DNA of 64,000 bases from Nannobrachium achirus. Lineage: Eukaryota > Chordata > Actinopteri > Myctophiformes > Myctophidae. The notes beneath the pieces are model-generated. The model was not told where the DNA came from, did not search any database, and saw only the letters and a program-made list of their open reading frames with translations. Positions within the stretch are counted from its first letter, which is position 1, and each line of letters starts with the position of its first letter. The stretch covers positions 12,642,730 through 12,706,729 of the forward strand of contig OY997655.1 in assembly GCA_963921795.1 (NCBI GenBank), in the 5' to 3' direction. This document shows positions 47,281 to 58,926 of this stretch, one piece after another. The position numbers and the translations under genes are program-made.

Positions 47281-47534
47281 ATAAAATAGTGGTTAAAGTA
47301 ATGATGCGTAATAATGTGTTCCAGAACAGGAAAGAGTTCAAAAACCAATCCTGGCACGAATAGAATGAATGAAAGTCTTTTTTTTTTATCACACATCTAT
47401 CTGCCAGTCAGAGACACCTTGTATTGTTGTTCTGTTGTCCTCTTTTATAGAGTGTGAAATGTCAACAGTTGGAGCCTTTAAGTATTCAGGAGGCGTCAAT
47501 CTCAATGTCCTTCTAGTCTAGAGGATACTCTCCA

Positions 47535-48790
47535 AAAGGTTTTTTTACTTAAGTAAAAGAATCAATACCGCAAGGTAAAAATACTCTATTACAAGCTAAA
47601 GGCCTATATTAAAAATTGCACTTGGGTAGAAGTACTCATTATGCAGAATGTCTCACATATTCTCTTTTTCCCAAAAATATTTCACAATTTTTAAAAATAT
47701 TTCACAAATTTTAAAAATATTTTCAATTGGCTGAGCTACACCTGCAGTTGTACATCAGCGATTTATTTTTAAAAATATTTCACAAATTTTAAAAATATTT
47801 TCAATTGGCTGAGCTACACCTGCAGTTGTACATCAGCGATTTTCGAATAGCCAAAGTGTAAAATAGGGCTTAATTGTTTATTGTATGTTTTGTAATTATA
47901 ATCTAAAACTACACTTGTAACTACATTTTTTCAGCAGTGGTTCTTGATTTGGTTCCAGGTGGTCCTCAGCTACCTTTACAGATATTTAACTCTCAACAGC
48001 GTAAAATTAAACCAAATGGACCCTTATGGGTCCATTTGGTTTCATCTTACGCTCTCAGGAGTTACATTATTTTTGTACAACTGCATTACGTAATTTACAA
48101 GTAGTTTACACAATTAGAGAATGTAGAAGAATTTGTATTTTGATCAACGTTTCCCTGTTTATCTCTCCTATTGGTACATACATCAATACAGCATGGAATT
48201 GTGAACAATCAACACATATCTCATCAAATGGTGGTCTGCTGAATAAATAATGGACCTTAATATGAAATAGGTTGAAAACCCCTGTAGTAAAAAGTGCAAT
48301 ATTTTTAAAGGAAGACTTCACCACTTTTCAACCTCTTCATATAATTGGTCCTCACTGATGTTCATGATAAAATAGCACTTTTTTTTTCCCCTACTCGGAC
48401 AAGTCACAGGAGGGCTGTGGGCAGTTCAGAAATCCGTCTGCCAGTGACATCATCGTTTGGCAGATTTCTTTTTTTTAAAAATATATATACACATATATTT
48501 AGATTTTTATTATCACAAGAACAATGGCTTCCAATAGAACACTGTAGCTTTTCAGGAATAGAAAGCCTACTGTTTCTATTAGCTTGGATTCCCTGGTAGA
48601 CGGTATTCGGGTTTCTGAACTGCCCTCAGCCCTCCTATGAGACACAGACCGAGTAGAAAATAATTGTGCTATTTTATCATGAACATTAGAGATGACCAAT
48701 TACATGAAGATGGGTTGAAAAGTGGTGAAGTCGTCCTTTAAGTAAAAAGTACCTGAACAATCATTCAGTACGTGAGTAAATTTAATAGCT
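47535..48790. mobile_element. Family F composite with nested elements
   Basis: TTACTTAAGTAAAAGAATC near 47547 and AGTAAAAAGTACCTGAAC near 48741 are family F. A 76-base segment is tandemly duplicated at about 47695-47850 (TGTACATCAGCGATTT twice). A second-type palindrome lies at 47987-48065, and a TTAA element at 48305-48741. Confidence 0.55.
48305..48741. mobile_element. TTAA-flanked MITE with about 130-bp inverted termini
   Basis: Left end TTAAAGGAAGACTTCACCAC, right end GTGGTGAAGTCGTCCTTTAA. The arms extend to AGGAGGGCTGTGGGCAGTTC and its complement. Confidence 0.85.
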
Positions 48791-49019
48791 ACTGTCCACC
48801 TCTGCCAACAGAAGCGTTTCATTCTCTTCTTCCTGCCATTCCCCGCCATTGTTGCTCATGGGCGGACAATGGGCGGGGAACCGACGCCATCAATCACAAC
48901 TTCGATTAGCGTAGCGACCGATGCTAATTAGAAAGGGAAAGTGACCTTTCAGGTCATTGGCGTGCTCTGTCAGTGTTGCATTCTGGGATTGATTAATCCT
49001 CTCCCCCCAAAAAAACAAA

Positions 49020-49240
49020 TGCAGTGGATCTCAAAGAGGTGTCCGGGAACCCCCCGGGGGTCCTTGGGGTGGGGGTTCCAGGGGGTCCCCAGCTAAATGT
49101 GTTAATACAGCATCACGATCCGTTTGACCACATCAACCCTATTCTATACTTCAGCCAGTCCAAAAATAGCAGGTTTAAAAGCTCACGACTCATCGCCATG
49201 CAAAGCCCTTGTAAGCTTGTAGATCTGCTATTTTTGTCCA
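49020..49240. mobile_element. hAT-like MITE fragment with hairpin
   Basis: CAGTGGATCTCAAAGAGG (49022) is an hAT-like left end followed by GGGGGTCC blocks. A diverged hairpin lies at 49163-49238. Confidence 0.6.
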
Positions 49241-49345
49241 TGGTTCTGAAGTAACTGTCACTGCAGCAGTGCAGCTGCTGTCCATGGTCCTGAAGTAACT
49301 GTCACTGCAGCTGCTGTCCATGGTCCTGAAGTAACTGTCACTGTC
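49238..49345. repeat. Three-copy tandem repeat
   Basis: CCTGAAGTAACTGTCACTGC-type units recur three times with spacings of about 48 and 39 bases. Confidence 0.85.
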
Positions 49346-49365
49346 TGAGATCGACCCACCCTCTA

Positions 49366-49425
49366 GGCCAGTGGTTCTCAACCTTTTCAGGCTGTGACCC
49401 CCAAAATACCACCGTGCTAAATGCC
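49366..49425 (+). repeat. Half hAT-like MITE next to a donor
   Basis: CAGTGGTTCTCAACCTTTTC and ACCCCCAAAATACC end about 20 bases from the exon boundary. Confidence 0.55.
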
Positions 49426-49443
49426 TAAACGCCCAAACCTCAC

Positions 49444-49569
49444 CTTTGGCACTGATCAGGCTGCGGTTGTAGCCAACCGGGCTGAAGTACTCGAACACGA
49501 AGACGGTGACGGCGACCACGGTCAGACACATCACGAACATCATCACCCAAACCGCTGGACTGTATGGCT
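49444..49569 (-). CDS. grin2c: grin2c exon: M1 helix
   Basis: The acceptor CTCTCCAG precedes AGCCATACAG and the donor is CCAAAG/GTGAGG. It reads (E)[31 protein letters not shown] and [10 protein letters not shown](E). This is the pre-M1 helix and first transmembrane segment. Length is 126 bases, phase +1 in and out. Confidence 0.96.
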
Positions 49570-49777
49570 CTGGAGAGGGAGAGAGAGAGGGGGGAGAGAG
49601 GAGGAAACATCATGAACCCAAACCGAAACTCACAAATGTCAAGAAACCACTCCATTCCCATTGAAAAGCAGAATCCATCTTCATAGGTAGATCTAAACTT
49701 TAAAGTCAGAGAAGGTCATAAAAATAGCAAAAATAGCTTATCTACAAGTTCAATGTTCTACAAATCCCCTGAAAATC

Positions 49778-49781
<4 letters not shown>

Positions 49782-49813
<32 letters not shown>

Positions 49814-49814
49814 T
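49782..49814. repeat. (GCGT)n microsatellite
   Basis: About eight units. Confidence 0.9.
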
Positions 49815-50040
49815 GTGAGAGAGATAGGGATTTTGTTGAAGTCTATAGATATACATATAAAATAAGATAGAAAGTAAACATGGAATGTGAAGTTTGCGGA
49901 GGCCTCTGTGGACCAAAGAGACAAAACTTGTTAAAGTAGGCCAGTGGAGACACTGGGGGAGCAGCCAGCGCTCTGCTCAGCTCTGCTCAGAGAGACTCAC
50001 ACTGATGCTAACTAACTTGTTCAAAATCTATTTTGCCTAA

Positions 50041-50357
50041 CAGGTCTTCAACAGAGGTTCTGGGACCCATAGGGGGTCCTCAGAGTTACTAAAAGGGGGG
50101 CCTCACGCGAGGCGTTGTGAGCTTGTAGATCGGCTATTTTCGGCAAAGAGGTTTGGTGTAAAGGGGAAAAAGATTATATGAGGTATTGACGGTTCAAGTG
50201 GTTAAATATCTGACATGAATCCAAAATATACTGATGATCGTGCTGTCAAACGATTAAACTACCGGTATAAGTAATCAATGAAAAGGGTGTGGGGGTCCCT
50301 GCTTCATCTCTCTGTCAACTAAGGGGTCCTTGGCCTGAAAACATTGAAGACCCCTGC
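50041..50357 (-). mobile_element. hAT-like MITE family C, one hairpin arm
   Basis: Ends CAGGTCTTCAACAG and TTGAAGACCCCTG. Only the right arm GGCGTTGTGAGCTTGTAGAT survives, at 50111-50130. Confidence 0.65.
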
Positions 50358-50384
50358 TGTAGCTCATTGTATCTGTTTTTTTAT

Positions 50385-50700
50385 TTTATTTACCAGACTG
50401 TAAACCACAAACTAGAAGTTTTTAATCTGTTAAATTCTTAATGCACTTCCCCTTCATTTTGTTGAATTAGATTGTTTTACTTAACTCATATATATTAGGA
50501 ATTATAAGACATAATACTTATAGAAAGTGGAAAAACAGTTTATCTCCAACAGGTTGTGGAACAACATACTGTAAGTCCATACAAGCAATATTCAGCAAAC
50601 AAAGGGAGCAGATAAGAGAATTGAACCAAATGAGGGGGGAGTGCATTAACAATGTAACATTAAAAATTACTAGTTTGTGTTTTACAGTCTGGTAAATCAA
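50385..50700. mobile_element. Inverted-repeat MITE
   Basis: TTTACCAGACTGTAAACCAC near 50391 and TTTTACAGTCTGGTAAA near 50682 begin arms of about 60 bases (including TTAATGCACTTCCCC and its inverted partner near 50636). Confidence 0.75.
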
Positions 50701-50819
50701 AAAATATATATATTAAAAAAAAATACAATATGGACTGTTATTCGTCTCAGGTACTCAATTACAGACTGTTGATCACTTAACCGCTTTCAACTCCCTCCTA
50801 CCGGCCTCCCAGAGCACCT

Positions 50820-51822
50820 GAAGGAGTAGTTTCACCCAGAAAGTGACTTATTTTCTATCAATCACACACCCCACAAAGCAGAGATGTTTTCCTTTTTGCC
50901 GCATTCTCAACTCGTTTCAGTCAGACAACTGTTGGATTAAATAAATATATTTAATTGAGCATAATATAAAGAGCATAAATAAATTAAGCATATTTGGTGT
51001 CACGGCTCTGTCCCATTTCATTCATTCCCTGGAAGCAGAATTATAATAAATGATTTGCCAACTATATTTTACAGGCAAAGGAATGAAAGAAAAGCTCAGG
51101 AAAAAGGAGGATGAATTAATCAAATAATACCCTCAGTGAATTCCTTAAGCCAATCATTTGATGACCGGTGGAGACTACAGTAGCAGACTTGCGGAGTCTC
51201 CTGCCAGAGATATTAGCATCTTTTAGGCCATTCACGAATAGTGATTTTTAGTATTCAAATTATTCAACCTCAAAGTATTCGAATAGTCGAATATTTGACA
51301 GGACTGGCCAAACTGTCAAATATTAAGAAAGCAAGAGGCGAACATTGTGAAAACAGCCTATCTACATGCTCTGCTATTTTTACAATATTTATCTGCAGAA
51401 CCAAGTCACATTAAATGTAATACCTACAATTCCAAGTGCTTGTCAGGGTGGGGGTCCCCAGTTCAAATATGTTTATTTTGGGGGTCACAGCCTAAAAAGG
51501 TTTGAGAACCCCTGGTATAGAGCATTAACTAATTCATCCACCAGGGGCATTGACAACTCATTCTTATGACTTCCTATCTAGCCAAGCTTTATAAACTATA
51601 CATTTTTTAAAGAGAAAACAATAAAAAAAATAAAAAATAAGCGAATATTCGACTTCGGTGAACAACGTCGAATAGTGACTTTGATATTCGAATATTCGAA
51701 TATTCGGTGAATGTCCTAGCATCTTTACACCGGTCTTCAAATTATTGGCTTCAGAATGCGACAAAACTGCAAAAGAATCTCCATTAATTTGAGGCTTCGT
51801 GGGGGGTGAACTACTCCTTTAA
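50820..51822. mobile_element. Outer inverted-repeat MITE enclosing the composite at 51224
   Basis: AAGGAGTAGTTTCACCC (50820) and GGGGTGAACTACTCCTTT (51803-51820) are inverted ends. A lone relative AAGGAGTAGTTCGAACACCC lies near 5206. Confidence 0.6.
51224..51720 (+). mobile_element. Composite element, copy 2 of 2
   Basis: Ends TAGGCCATTCACGAATA and ATTCGGTGAATGTCCTA are inverted. Inside is the same family B segment as at 26445-26912, but with its hairpin collapsed to 51347-51385. Confidence 0.8.
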
Positions 51823-51951
51823 GCCCCTCCAAGGCTCCAAATGATCCAGAATGCCGCGGAACGCTCTTCAACCAGTCCAGAATGTTCCTGTGTCTCACCC
51901 CTTCTCCGTTGGCCTACAAAGCTACCAAACAGCATGGCACTTCAAAGGCCT

Positions 51952-52545
51952 TTAACCCATTTAGGCCTAAAATTATTGGATGCTTTAACCAGTGAAAAAT
52001 AGCAGATATACAAGCTCACAGCGCGGCACCGAGTGCCGCGCTGCGAGCTTGTAGATCTGCTATTTTTGAAAAAGTCGTGAACATGTGTGCAAATCTTTGA
52101 ATATAATAGTATTTTCAAAGCGAACGTTTGTAACTCAAATTTTGCTTCTGGGTGGTCCCTGGAACTAAATATTTTGAGATGCGGGTCCGTGGCCAAATAC
52201 ATATCATTTTGGGGGTCCTTCACATGAAAAGGTTGACATAGTAGTCTCTCAAGAACAGACTAACTGAGCTCCATTTAAGTGAAAAGGACCTTTTCTTTGA
52301 CGATGGCTGGCCAGATTGCTGACATAGAAACATAGGTTTTTCAAAAAAATCTTAGAAGGATTCAAAAGACACTTATAGAATCGGGTCAAAATCCAAATTT
52401 TCACGATAAAAAAAAAATAGCAGATCTACAAGCTTGCAGCGTGGCACTCGGTGCCGCGCTGTGAGCTTGTATATCTGCTATTTTTCAATAGTTAAAGCAT
52501 AAAATAATGATACACAATACAGTGTACCCGTACTGAACGGGTTAA
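51952..52545 (+). mobile_element. MITE family A, full length, TTAA-flanked, two hairpins
   Basis: Begins TTAACCCATTTAGGCC and ends CTGAACGGGTTAA. Hairpins at 51992-52070 and 52411-52490. Arms differ in a fixed way (GATATACAAG on one side, CTTGTAGATC on the other), which gives each hairpin an orientation. Confidence 0.85.
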
Positions 52546-52739
52546 AGCCTGATCATCATCCAACCCTACAAGCCCTCCTGCTCACTCAGATCAGCCAACA
52601 CAAGGAAGCTGTCTGAACCTTCTCTAAAAAAGAAATCCGGGACGACAACGCTCCACACGTCCCAGACTCTCTTCTCCCTCCTGGCTCCCAAACTGTGGAA
52701 GGAACTTCCCCCATTGCAGTCAGAACCACCGTAATCAAA

Positions 52740-53150
52740 GGGGCACGATGGCACCTACAGTCGGTAGCGCTGTCGCCTCACAGCTAGAAGGTCCTGGGTT
52801 CGATTCCCACCGGGGGACGCTGGGGGTGTGTTCTCTCCTCCGCGTCATCAGTGCCCACACCCTATAGGTGGGGTTGGTGAAAGGGCCTTTCTGTGTGGTG
52901 TTTGCACATGTTCTCCCCGTGTCTCCTATGGTAGATACCCTCACAAAAACAAGCAATAACCCTGGTCTCTATAATCCCCCCCCCCTCCCCCTGTCAGGTG
53001 ATAAGAAGTGGCCTGCTCACTCCTCATACATTGAAGGAATAATGAGCTCAGTTCGGGGCTCTCCCCAGGTGTGGCAGAGGGAGAGCGGGGCCCAGTATTA
53101 CAGCTCAGGCAATTGGCACTGGATGAAAAATGGGTTACAAAATCATACAT
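52740..53150 (+). mobile_element. tRNA-derived SINE, copy 3 of 3
   Basis: Head GGCACGATGGCACCTACAGT and B box GGGTTCGATTCCC; the body shares CCTTTCTGTGTGG and TTCTCCCCGTGTCTCCTA with the copies at 30115 and 32235. Confidence 0.85.
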
Positions 53151-53164
53151 TTTAACGACACCCC

Positions 53165-53420
53165 ATCAAAAATTCCGACATATTTTGATTGTCAGTTTAT
53201 AATGATCATTAGACTCAGAGCAATAACCCACCTATCTCCCCAACTCCCTCCACAGTCAAAGTTCGGGGTTTTAATGAATGTAGAATTATGTGCAGGATGT
53301 AATTTGTGCAAATTGGGTGACTTCATTTTCTCTCACACACTTCTGCCAATGTGCCAGTGATCACCCTCCACTGTGCCAATGTTGGCACCCGTGCCTAATT
53401 TAGCCTCGCCCTGCACTACA
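53165..53420 (-). mobile_element. hAT-like MITE family G, reverse
   Basis: Contains GTGCCAATGTTGGCACCCGT, the inverted family G left end, preceded by body sequence shared with 57960-58270. Confidence 0.6.
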
Positions 53421-53449
53421 CTGTCAAACTCTGCACGACACTGTCCCTC

Positions 53450-53506
53450 TAAATAGCCGATCTACACCGCTCACGTTGTGTGCTTGTAGATCTGCTATTT
53501 TCACCA
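53450..53506. repeat. Short hairpin copy
   Basis: Arms AAATAGCCGATCTACA and TGTAGATCTGCTATTT with a reduced centre, in an hAT-like context ending GGTTTGAGATCCACTG near 53668. Confidence 0.7.
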
Positions 53507-53730
53507 TGTGTATCTGTGTAATCGAGTCAAACTAAATGTAATGCCATAACTCCTACAATTTCGAGGGTGGGAGATCCTGCAGTTCAAATATGATTATTTT
53601 GGGATGTCCCTGATTCAGATACAATGATTTTGGGTGGGTCGCTGCCTGAAAGGTTTGAGATCCACTGTGAGCGTGAGCTTAATTCTCAAATACCTGGAAC
53701 GCGCCCGAGTCGCATTAGATTTGAACCACT

Positions 53731-54205
53731 TTAACCATTATTTTATGCTTTAACTATCAAAAAATAGCAGATATACAAGCTCACAGCGCGGCACCAAGTG
53801 CCGCGCTGCGAGCTTGTAGATCTGCTATTTTTGAAAAATCATGAAAATGTTTGCAAGTCTTTGAATATCCTTGACACGATCTTTGACCCGACTTCTAAAT
53901 CCTTCTTCTAAATCAGTGGTTCTCAAACTTTTTCATCTCAAGGACCCCCAAAATTACAGGTATTTGGCCACAGACTCTCATCTCAAAATATGTTGTTCCA
54001 GGGACCCCCCAGAAGCAGATATTTGAGTTACAAAAGTCTGCTTTGAAAAATATATATTGAAAAATGTGCACACATTTTCACGATTTTTCAAAAATAGCAG
54101 ATCTACAAGCTCGCAGCACGGCACTCGGTGCCGCGCTGTGAGCTTGTATATCTGCTATTTTTCACTGGTTAAAGCAGTCAATAATTTTAGGCCTAAATGG
54201 GTTAA
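53731..54205 (-). mobile_element. MITE family A abutting a grin2c donor, two hairpins
   Basis: TTAA at both ends (53731 and 54202). Hairpins at 53757-53835 and 54086-54165. The element's terminal TTAA begins 8 bases inside the intron that follows the 54214-54367 exon. Confidence 0.8.
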
Positions 54206-54213
54206 TTCCTTAC

Positions 54214-54367
54214 CGAGGAAGGCGGACGGCGAGACGGTCCCGTTGCTACGGGCGACCATGACGCTGATGCCCGTCTCCACGAAGGGGACGGAGAAGTCGA
54301 TGATCTCTGAGCGCTCCTCGTTGATGGTGAGAGAGCCGATGGCCATGTCCGCTCGTCTGTACACCAC
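54214..54367 (-). CDS. grin2c: grin2c exon: end of S1 with agonist-binding residues
   Basis: The acceptor GTTTGGCAG precedes GTGGTGTAC and the donor is CTCG/GTAAGG. It reads [40 protein letters not shown] and [11 protein letters not shown](E). In GluN2 subunits the Ser, Thr and Arg of GSLTINEER bind glutamate; all three are present. Length is 154 bases, phase 0 in, +1 out. Confidence 0.97.
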
Positions 54368-54399
54368 CTGCCAAACACACAGAGTACATCCACTCACTT

Positions 54400-54985
54400 T
54401 ACATTTACCTTACTTAGAGGCAGGGGTCTTGGTCTTGTCCGTGGACATTTTTAGATTTTGTTTTCACACATCCTTATTTTGATAGTAGACACAATTACTG
54501 AATATCAAGTCTCCAGGTTTTCTCCAGAATATGTATGACACATTTACTAGGCCACTATGGCACATTATTATTATGATCTTTTATTGAAAGGAAAACCCCT
54601 TAAGATATATCATCTCATTTTCAAGAGGGTCCCCATTACAAAAACACAGAAAATACAATAGACAGAACAATACAACAAGTACATCCGTGCATACTTAAGA
54701 CATTTGATGTTAACAGACAAAACAAAACAAAACAAAACAAAACATTAATAGTCCACTAGTACGAGTGGTTGTTTTTTCTTGCAAGGACCCCCTTAACTTT
54801 GAGAGTGTACAAATGGAATCAAATGGACCGTAAGGGTCCATTTACTACCGGCAGTACTGGCAGTGCCAAATAGGAGAGACAAAGAGGAAAATGTCCCGGC
54901 CCTCCTAAAAAGAAAATACTTTGTTCACAAAAGCAACAATGGGAAGAAAAACTGTGTTAACCCCCTGAGTGGAGATGTGTCCAGA
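54400..54985. other. Intron with (AAAAC)n and a half second-type palindrome
   Basis: AAAAC units at 54717-54745. GTGTACAAATGGAATCAAAT at 54806 is one arm of the second palindrome type. Otherwise unassigned. Confidence 0.5.
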
Positions 54986-55049
54986 CTATAGTGGCTTCTG
55001 CACCTTGTGTCGCACGTTTGAACTCCCTCTAACGCTTTGGACCAGAGCT

Positions 55050-55290
55050 ATGTCACAGGGAGAGGAGTAAGTAAGTAAGCCATGCTGCTGAGCCATGAGG
55101 CCCAAAGGGCAGGAGCCTACGGTATCGCCTGTTTCTGGAGCGTGAGGCAGGTTGAAGTACAAGTACACCCTCCTGGACATGATACTAGTATGTCACAGAG
55201 ACTTACTCCCCAATCCAACCCTTGATGCTGAGTGCCAAGCAGGGAGCTCGGCTTGGCATGAGGCCACCTAGCTGAGGGAGAGGAGAGAAC
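55050..55290. repeat. Probable SINE body fragment
   Basis: CCAATCCAACCCTTGATGCT and GAGTGCCAAGCAGGGAG are characteristic of a fish SINE body in reverse. No A or B box nearby. Confidence 0.45.
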
Positions 55291-55379
55291 AACCTGACAC
55301 CTCATCCACACTGCACACGAGCGAGCGACGTCCCACGAAAACTGTCTGCATATGGGGCTTTTAAGCCGTGACATCATTT

Positions 55380-57230
55380 TGTAGTCAGACCTCCAAGCAG
55401 ATTTATTGTCAATATCTGTCCCTCGCTATTTCAACAGATCCGAGACAAAAATAACGACTAAAGTATAATTCTACCACTTTCCTTTCAACAACAAAGAGAA
55501 GAAAATTTAGTAAATAGTAAAAATAGTAAAAAGATTCGCTTTTTTGGGGGGCAAAAGTTCTCCTCTGCCTACAAAATGATGTCAGACTTAACAGCCCCAG
55601 CGTCAGCCATTGTGTTGCAAGTCTTGGGACGTAGCCCGAACCAATCAAATAAATAAATAATAATATAAAGTGTTTGGGGGGCGGGACATGGCCATTTACC
55701 TCTATGGACGTTGCAGCGAAACCTTGCAAAATGTATTTTGAAACAAATGTATTTTAATGAGATTTCATCGCTCGCGTTGCGTCGCTCGCGCCACATCACG
55801 GGCAGTGCAGATGAGCTGTAAAACATGCCACACTGACATGCTCAAGCGGGCGAAACAAAATACTAACATTGCTCTACCGAAAATAAGGTTTTGAGACCCA
55901 CTGGGGGGCCCAATTGGAGGGGGTCCCCGATTTAGACAATCTTATCCCCCCCACCCAAGAATCCTGTTGTCGGGCCTGGTAGAGGTCATTAGTGTATGGG
56001 GAGAGAAAGACAAAACCAAACTAATATAAACGACAGGCTTTTCTCTTCCTGTAAAGTTAGCATGGTGAAATAGAATCTTTTATGGGGAGAGAACAACAAA
56101 AAAAGAAGTTAATTAGGTTTCTTCCTTACAGCTATTTTTTTTGTCAACACCCCATACAAAAATGTGCGCACACACACGCGCACGCAACACATATACAGAG
56201 CGAGAACCATAAGAGTGCTGGCAGGCAGAAATAATAATGCAGGCAGTAATGCTCTCCAGGGTAACACCTGCAGCTGTGTTTCATGTGATCGTTCGTGCGT
56301 GCGTGCGTTCGTGCGTGCGTGCGTGTATGCCTGCGTGTGTGCCTGCATGCGCGCGTGTGTTGGCACCATATGGGTGTGTATCATGTCTTCACACCAGTGA
56401 CCTAGTTTAAGGAGCCATCAAAGGATCCCTGGCTGTCATGCACAGCAGGTGACCACTTACTGTACTCTACTGTACTGTACTGTACTGTATATACTTATAT
56501 CACAGTCATTGCTATTGCATAGCGATAGGCTTATGGGCTCCACTCTATGCCATGAGGGCTGCTGGGTTCTGCTGGGGAAACTGGACGAAAGGAGCATTTC
56601 TGCCATGGGATCAATATACCGGTAAGTAGGAAAATCATCCTAGATGTTATTTGGTCTGGAGTTGTCCTTTAAGTAAAAGTATCAATACTGTAAAGTAGAA
56701 ATACTCTGTTACAAGTAGAAGTCCGAAATTCTAAATTTAAAAAAGAATTGGTATCAAAATGTATTATGCAGAATGCCCCATTTCAAGTATTCAAATGTAT
56801 AAAGATCTTCTGTGAATATGATGCCTTGAAAATAAAACAACAAGTAAAAACGTTTATATCTAGTTTCACATTCATTCCATGTGGCACTGTGTTTTGTAAT
56901 GATTTCTGTGAAATCGTCTTGGTAATTACCGCTAAAACATAGCGCTACGTGATCCCGACCAAAGACGGAGCCAATTTGCCTTCTGCGCCCAGCGAGCGTT
57001 GTGCCCAGCTGCAGTTCACACACAGCCGAGCCACGGCACTCGCTGGCGTTCACAGTGCTGCTGATTGCAATAGGCTACTTAAGAGATTCTAGGCAGGCAG
57101 ACAGACAGCTGTCAATCTTGGGCTGGGGCCCTCACCTGTTAAACAAGCTACAGCTGGTGGAGTATACAGCGTGCGCATGTGTCAGGGGCAGTGATCATCA
57201 AAATCCCTGAGGGCCAGCAGTACTTACTTC
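55380..57230. other. Intron, mostly unassigned
   Basis: It includes a GCGT-rich tract at 56283-56360, a TACTGTACTG run at 56460-56490 and family F-like sequence (AAGTAAAAGTATCAATACTG) at 56670-56770. No coding signal seen. Confidence 0.4.
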
Positions 57231-57232
57231 CC

Positions 57233-57918
57233 TTAACCCTTTAAGTGCCTATCCCGAACATGTTCGGGATATTCGGGATCAAAAACAATTTTTTATTTGC
57301 TATTTTACTTACCCCGAGCTGCTTGGAGCAACGTGGGTGGTCCCGGCTCGCCCAGCGCTCACCAACGAGAGACGCTAGATGCTCCGACGATTTATTCCAT
57401 TGAAAATGGTTTAAAATAAAGTTTAGACCCCCCCAATGTTCACCCAATGTTCATTGTAGGCGGTGCGACGTATTCCAGGGTGCCTATCCCGAACATGTCC
57501 GGGATATTTAATAAAATGAATTATTTTATCGGAGGCCTCAATGAAGCCCCAGTCTAGACGTCCATCCTTGGCCGGGACTTAGACTCGGCCATCCACGGGC
57601 CGTATTCGCGCTAACGGCCAAATCGCGCCGCCCACTCCAATAATAAATCACATCTTTAGACAGGATTTTCTCCGGATTGTGTCCCCAGACCCAAAGAGAA
57701 AGTTTTTTGCGGCTGAAATAGCTTTAGATCGGGCTTCTAAAGGGGTTAGCATTTTGGCTACGTGTCAGCTAGCTTCCTCCTCTCGACACCCATAGCATTG
57801 ACTGGAGTGAAAACACAAGGCAGTTGGGAGAGGGTCGACGAAAGCTATAAAGAAGGTCTATGGAGAAATTTCTGGCACTCTAGCACCCCTTGTGGCCGGA
57901 TGGCACTGTATGAGTTAA
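57233..57918. mobile_element. TTAA-flanked MITE (piggyBac-like)
   Basis: Left end TTAACCCTTTAAGTGCC, right end GGCACTGTATGAGTTAA. Inside the left end CCCGAACATGTTCGGGAT is a short palindrome, repeated near 57487. Confidence 0.7.
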
Positions 57919-57939
57919 TGTCTACCCCAAGGGTTTGAC

Positions 57940-58272
57940 ATGAAGTGCCCTGTTTTTATTTTCTTTATAGTCAGCGTGTCATATCAACATTGAGTCTAAT
58001 TTTTACACCACATCAAAATAAAATATTCCCAAAAGATTTTGATTGTTCGCAAATAAAACATTCGCACCAGGACAGTGTAATGATCGTTATACTCAGAGCA
58101 ATAAGCTATCCATCTCCCAGCCTCCCCAGTCAGAGTTTAGAGTTTGAATGAATGTAGAATTAATTCGCATTCAGCTGTGAAGGGACTTCATTTAATTGAC
58201 TACGTTTAAAACACACTTATGCCAGTGTGCCAGTGAGTATCCTCCTCTGTGGCACGGGTGCCAACGTGGTTC
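57940..58272 (-). mobile_element. hAT-like MITE family G, reverse
   Basis: Ends with GTGGCACGGGTGCCAACGTG; body shared with 53165-53420. Confidence 0.55.
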
Positions 58273-58279
58273 CCTACCC

Positions 58280-58422
58280 ATGGTATACAGGGTATTTGCA
58301 CATTTCTAGAGTTACAATTGAATGACTTTTTAACTCATACCCTGCCAAACCCGAGGAACCCGAGAATTTCGCGATGTCCCTCCCTGCCACGCCCGAGGAA
58401 CCCGAGAATTTCCGCCATTTTG

Positions 58423-58458
<36 letters not shown>

Positions 58459-58920
58459 CAAAAAATGTTTTGGGACCCCAAAAACGTTAGTAGGCATGAT
58501 AGCGATCGCGAAATTGCTTGTTTAACCCCCATACAACCCCCATACAACTCAGGTAGCAGACCTCCAAGCTCACAACAGTGTAAAACATAATGGCTGCTAT
58601 CTCATGAATGCCTGAACGGATTTCCATTCGGATTTTTTTGTTTGAAAGCTGTGAGCAATGTGGACACACGTGGTGCATTATCTAGGCATGGGTGTGCATG
58701 ATCCGTGCACTATGAATTACATGGAAGTCTATGGAGACGAATGGCAGTTAAAGAGTACGAAGGTATTGTTAAATGGCAGCATATAGCAAATTGGCCAAAT
58801 TGTCAAATATTACGCAAGAAAGAGGACAACACTGTGAAAATAGACCATTATACAAGATCACAACGCCTCAAGTGCGAGGCCTGAATAGTTTGGGACCCCT
58901 TGGCGTAATGCACATCAAAC
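58280..58920. mobile_element. Fragments of hairpin-bearing MITEs
   Basis: Left arms at 58549-58572 (family E type) and 58836-58880 (family B type) without right arms. An A-run lies at 58425-58456. A tandem CCCGAGGAACCCGAGAATTT motif occurs at about 58350 and 58390. Confidence 0.5.
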
Positions 58921-58926
58921 TGGGGG

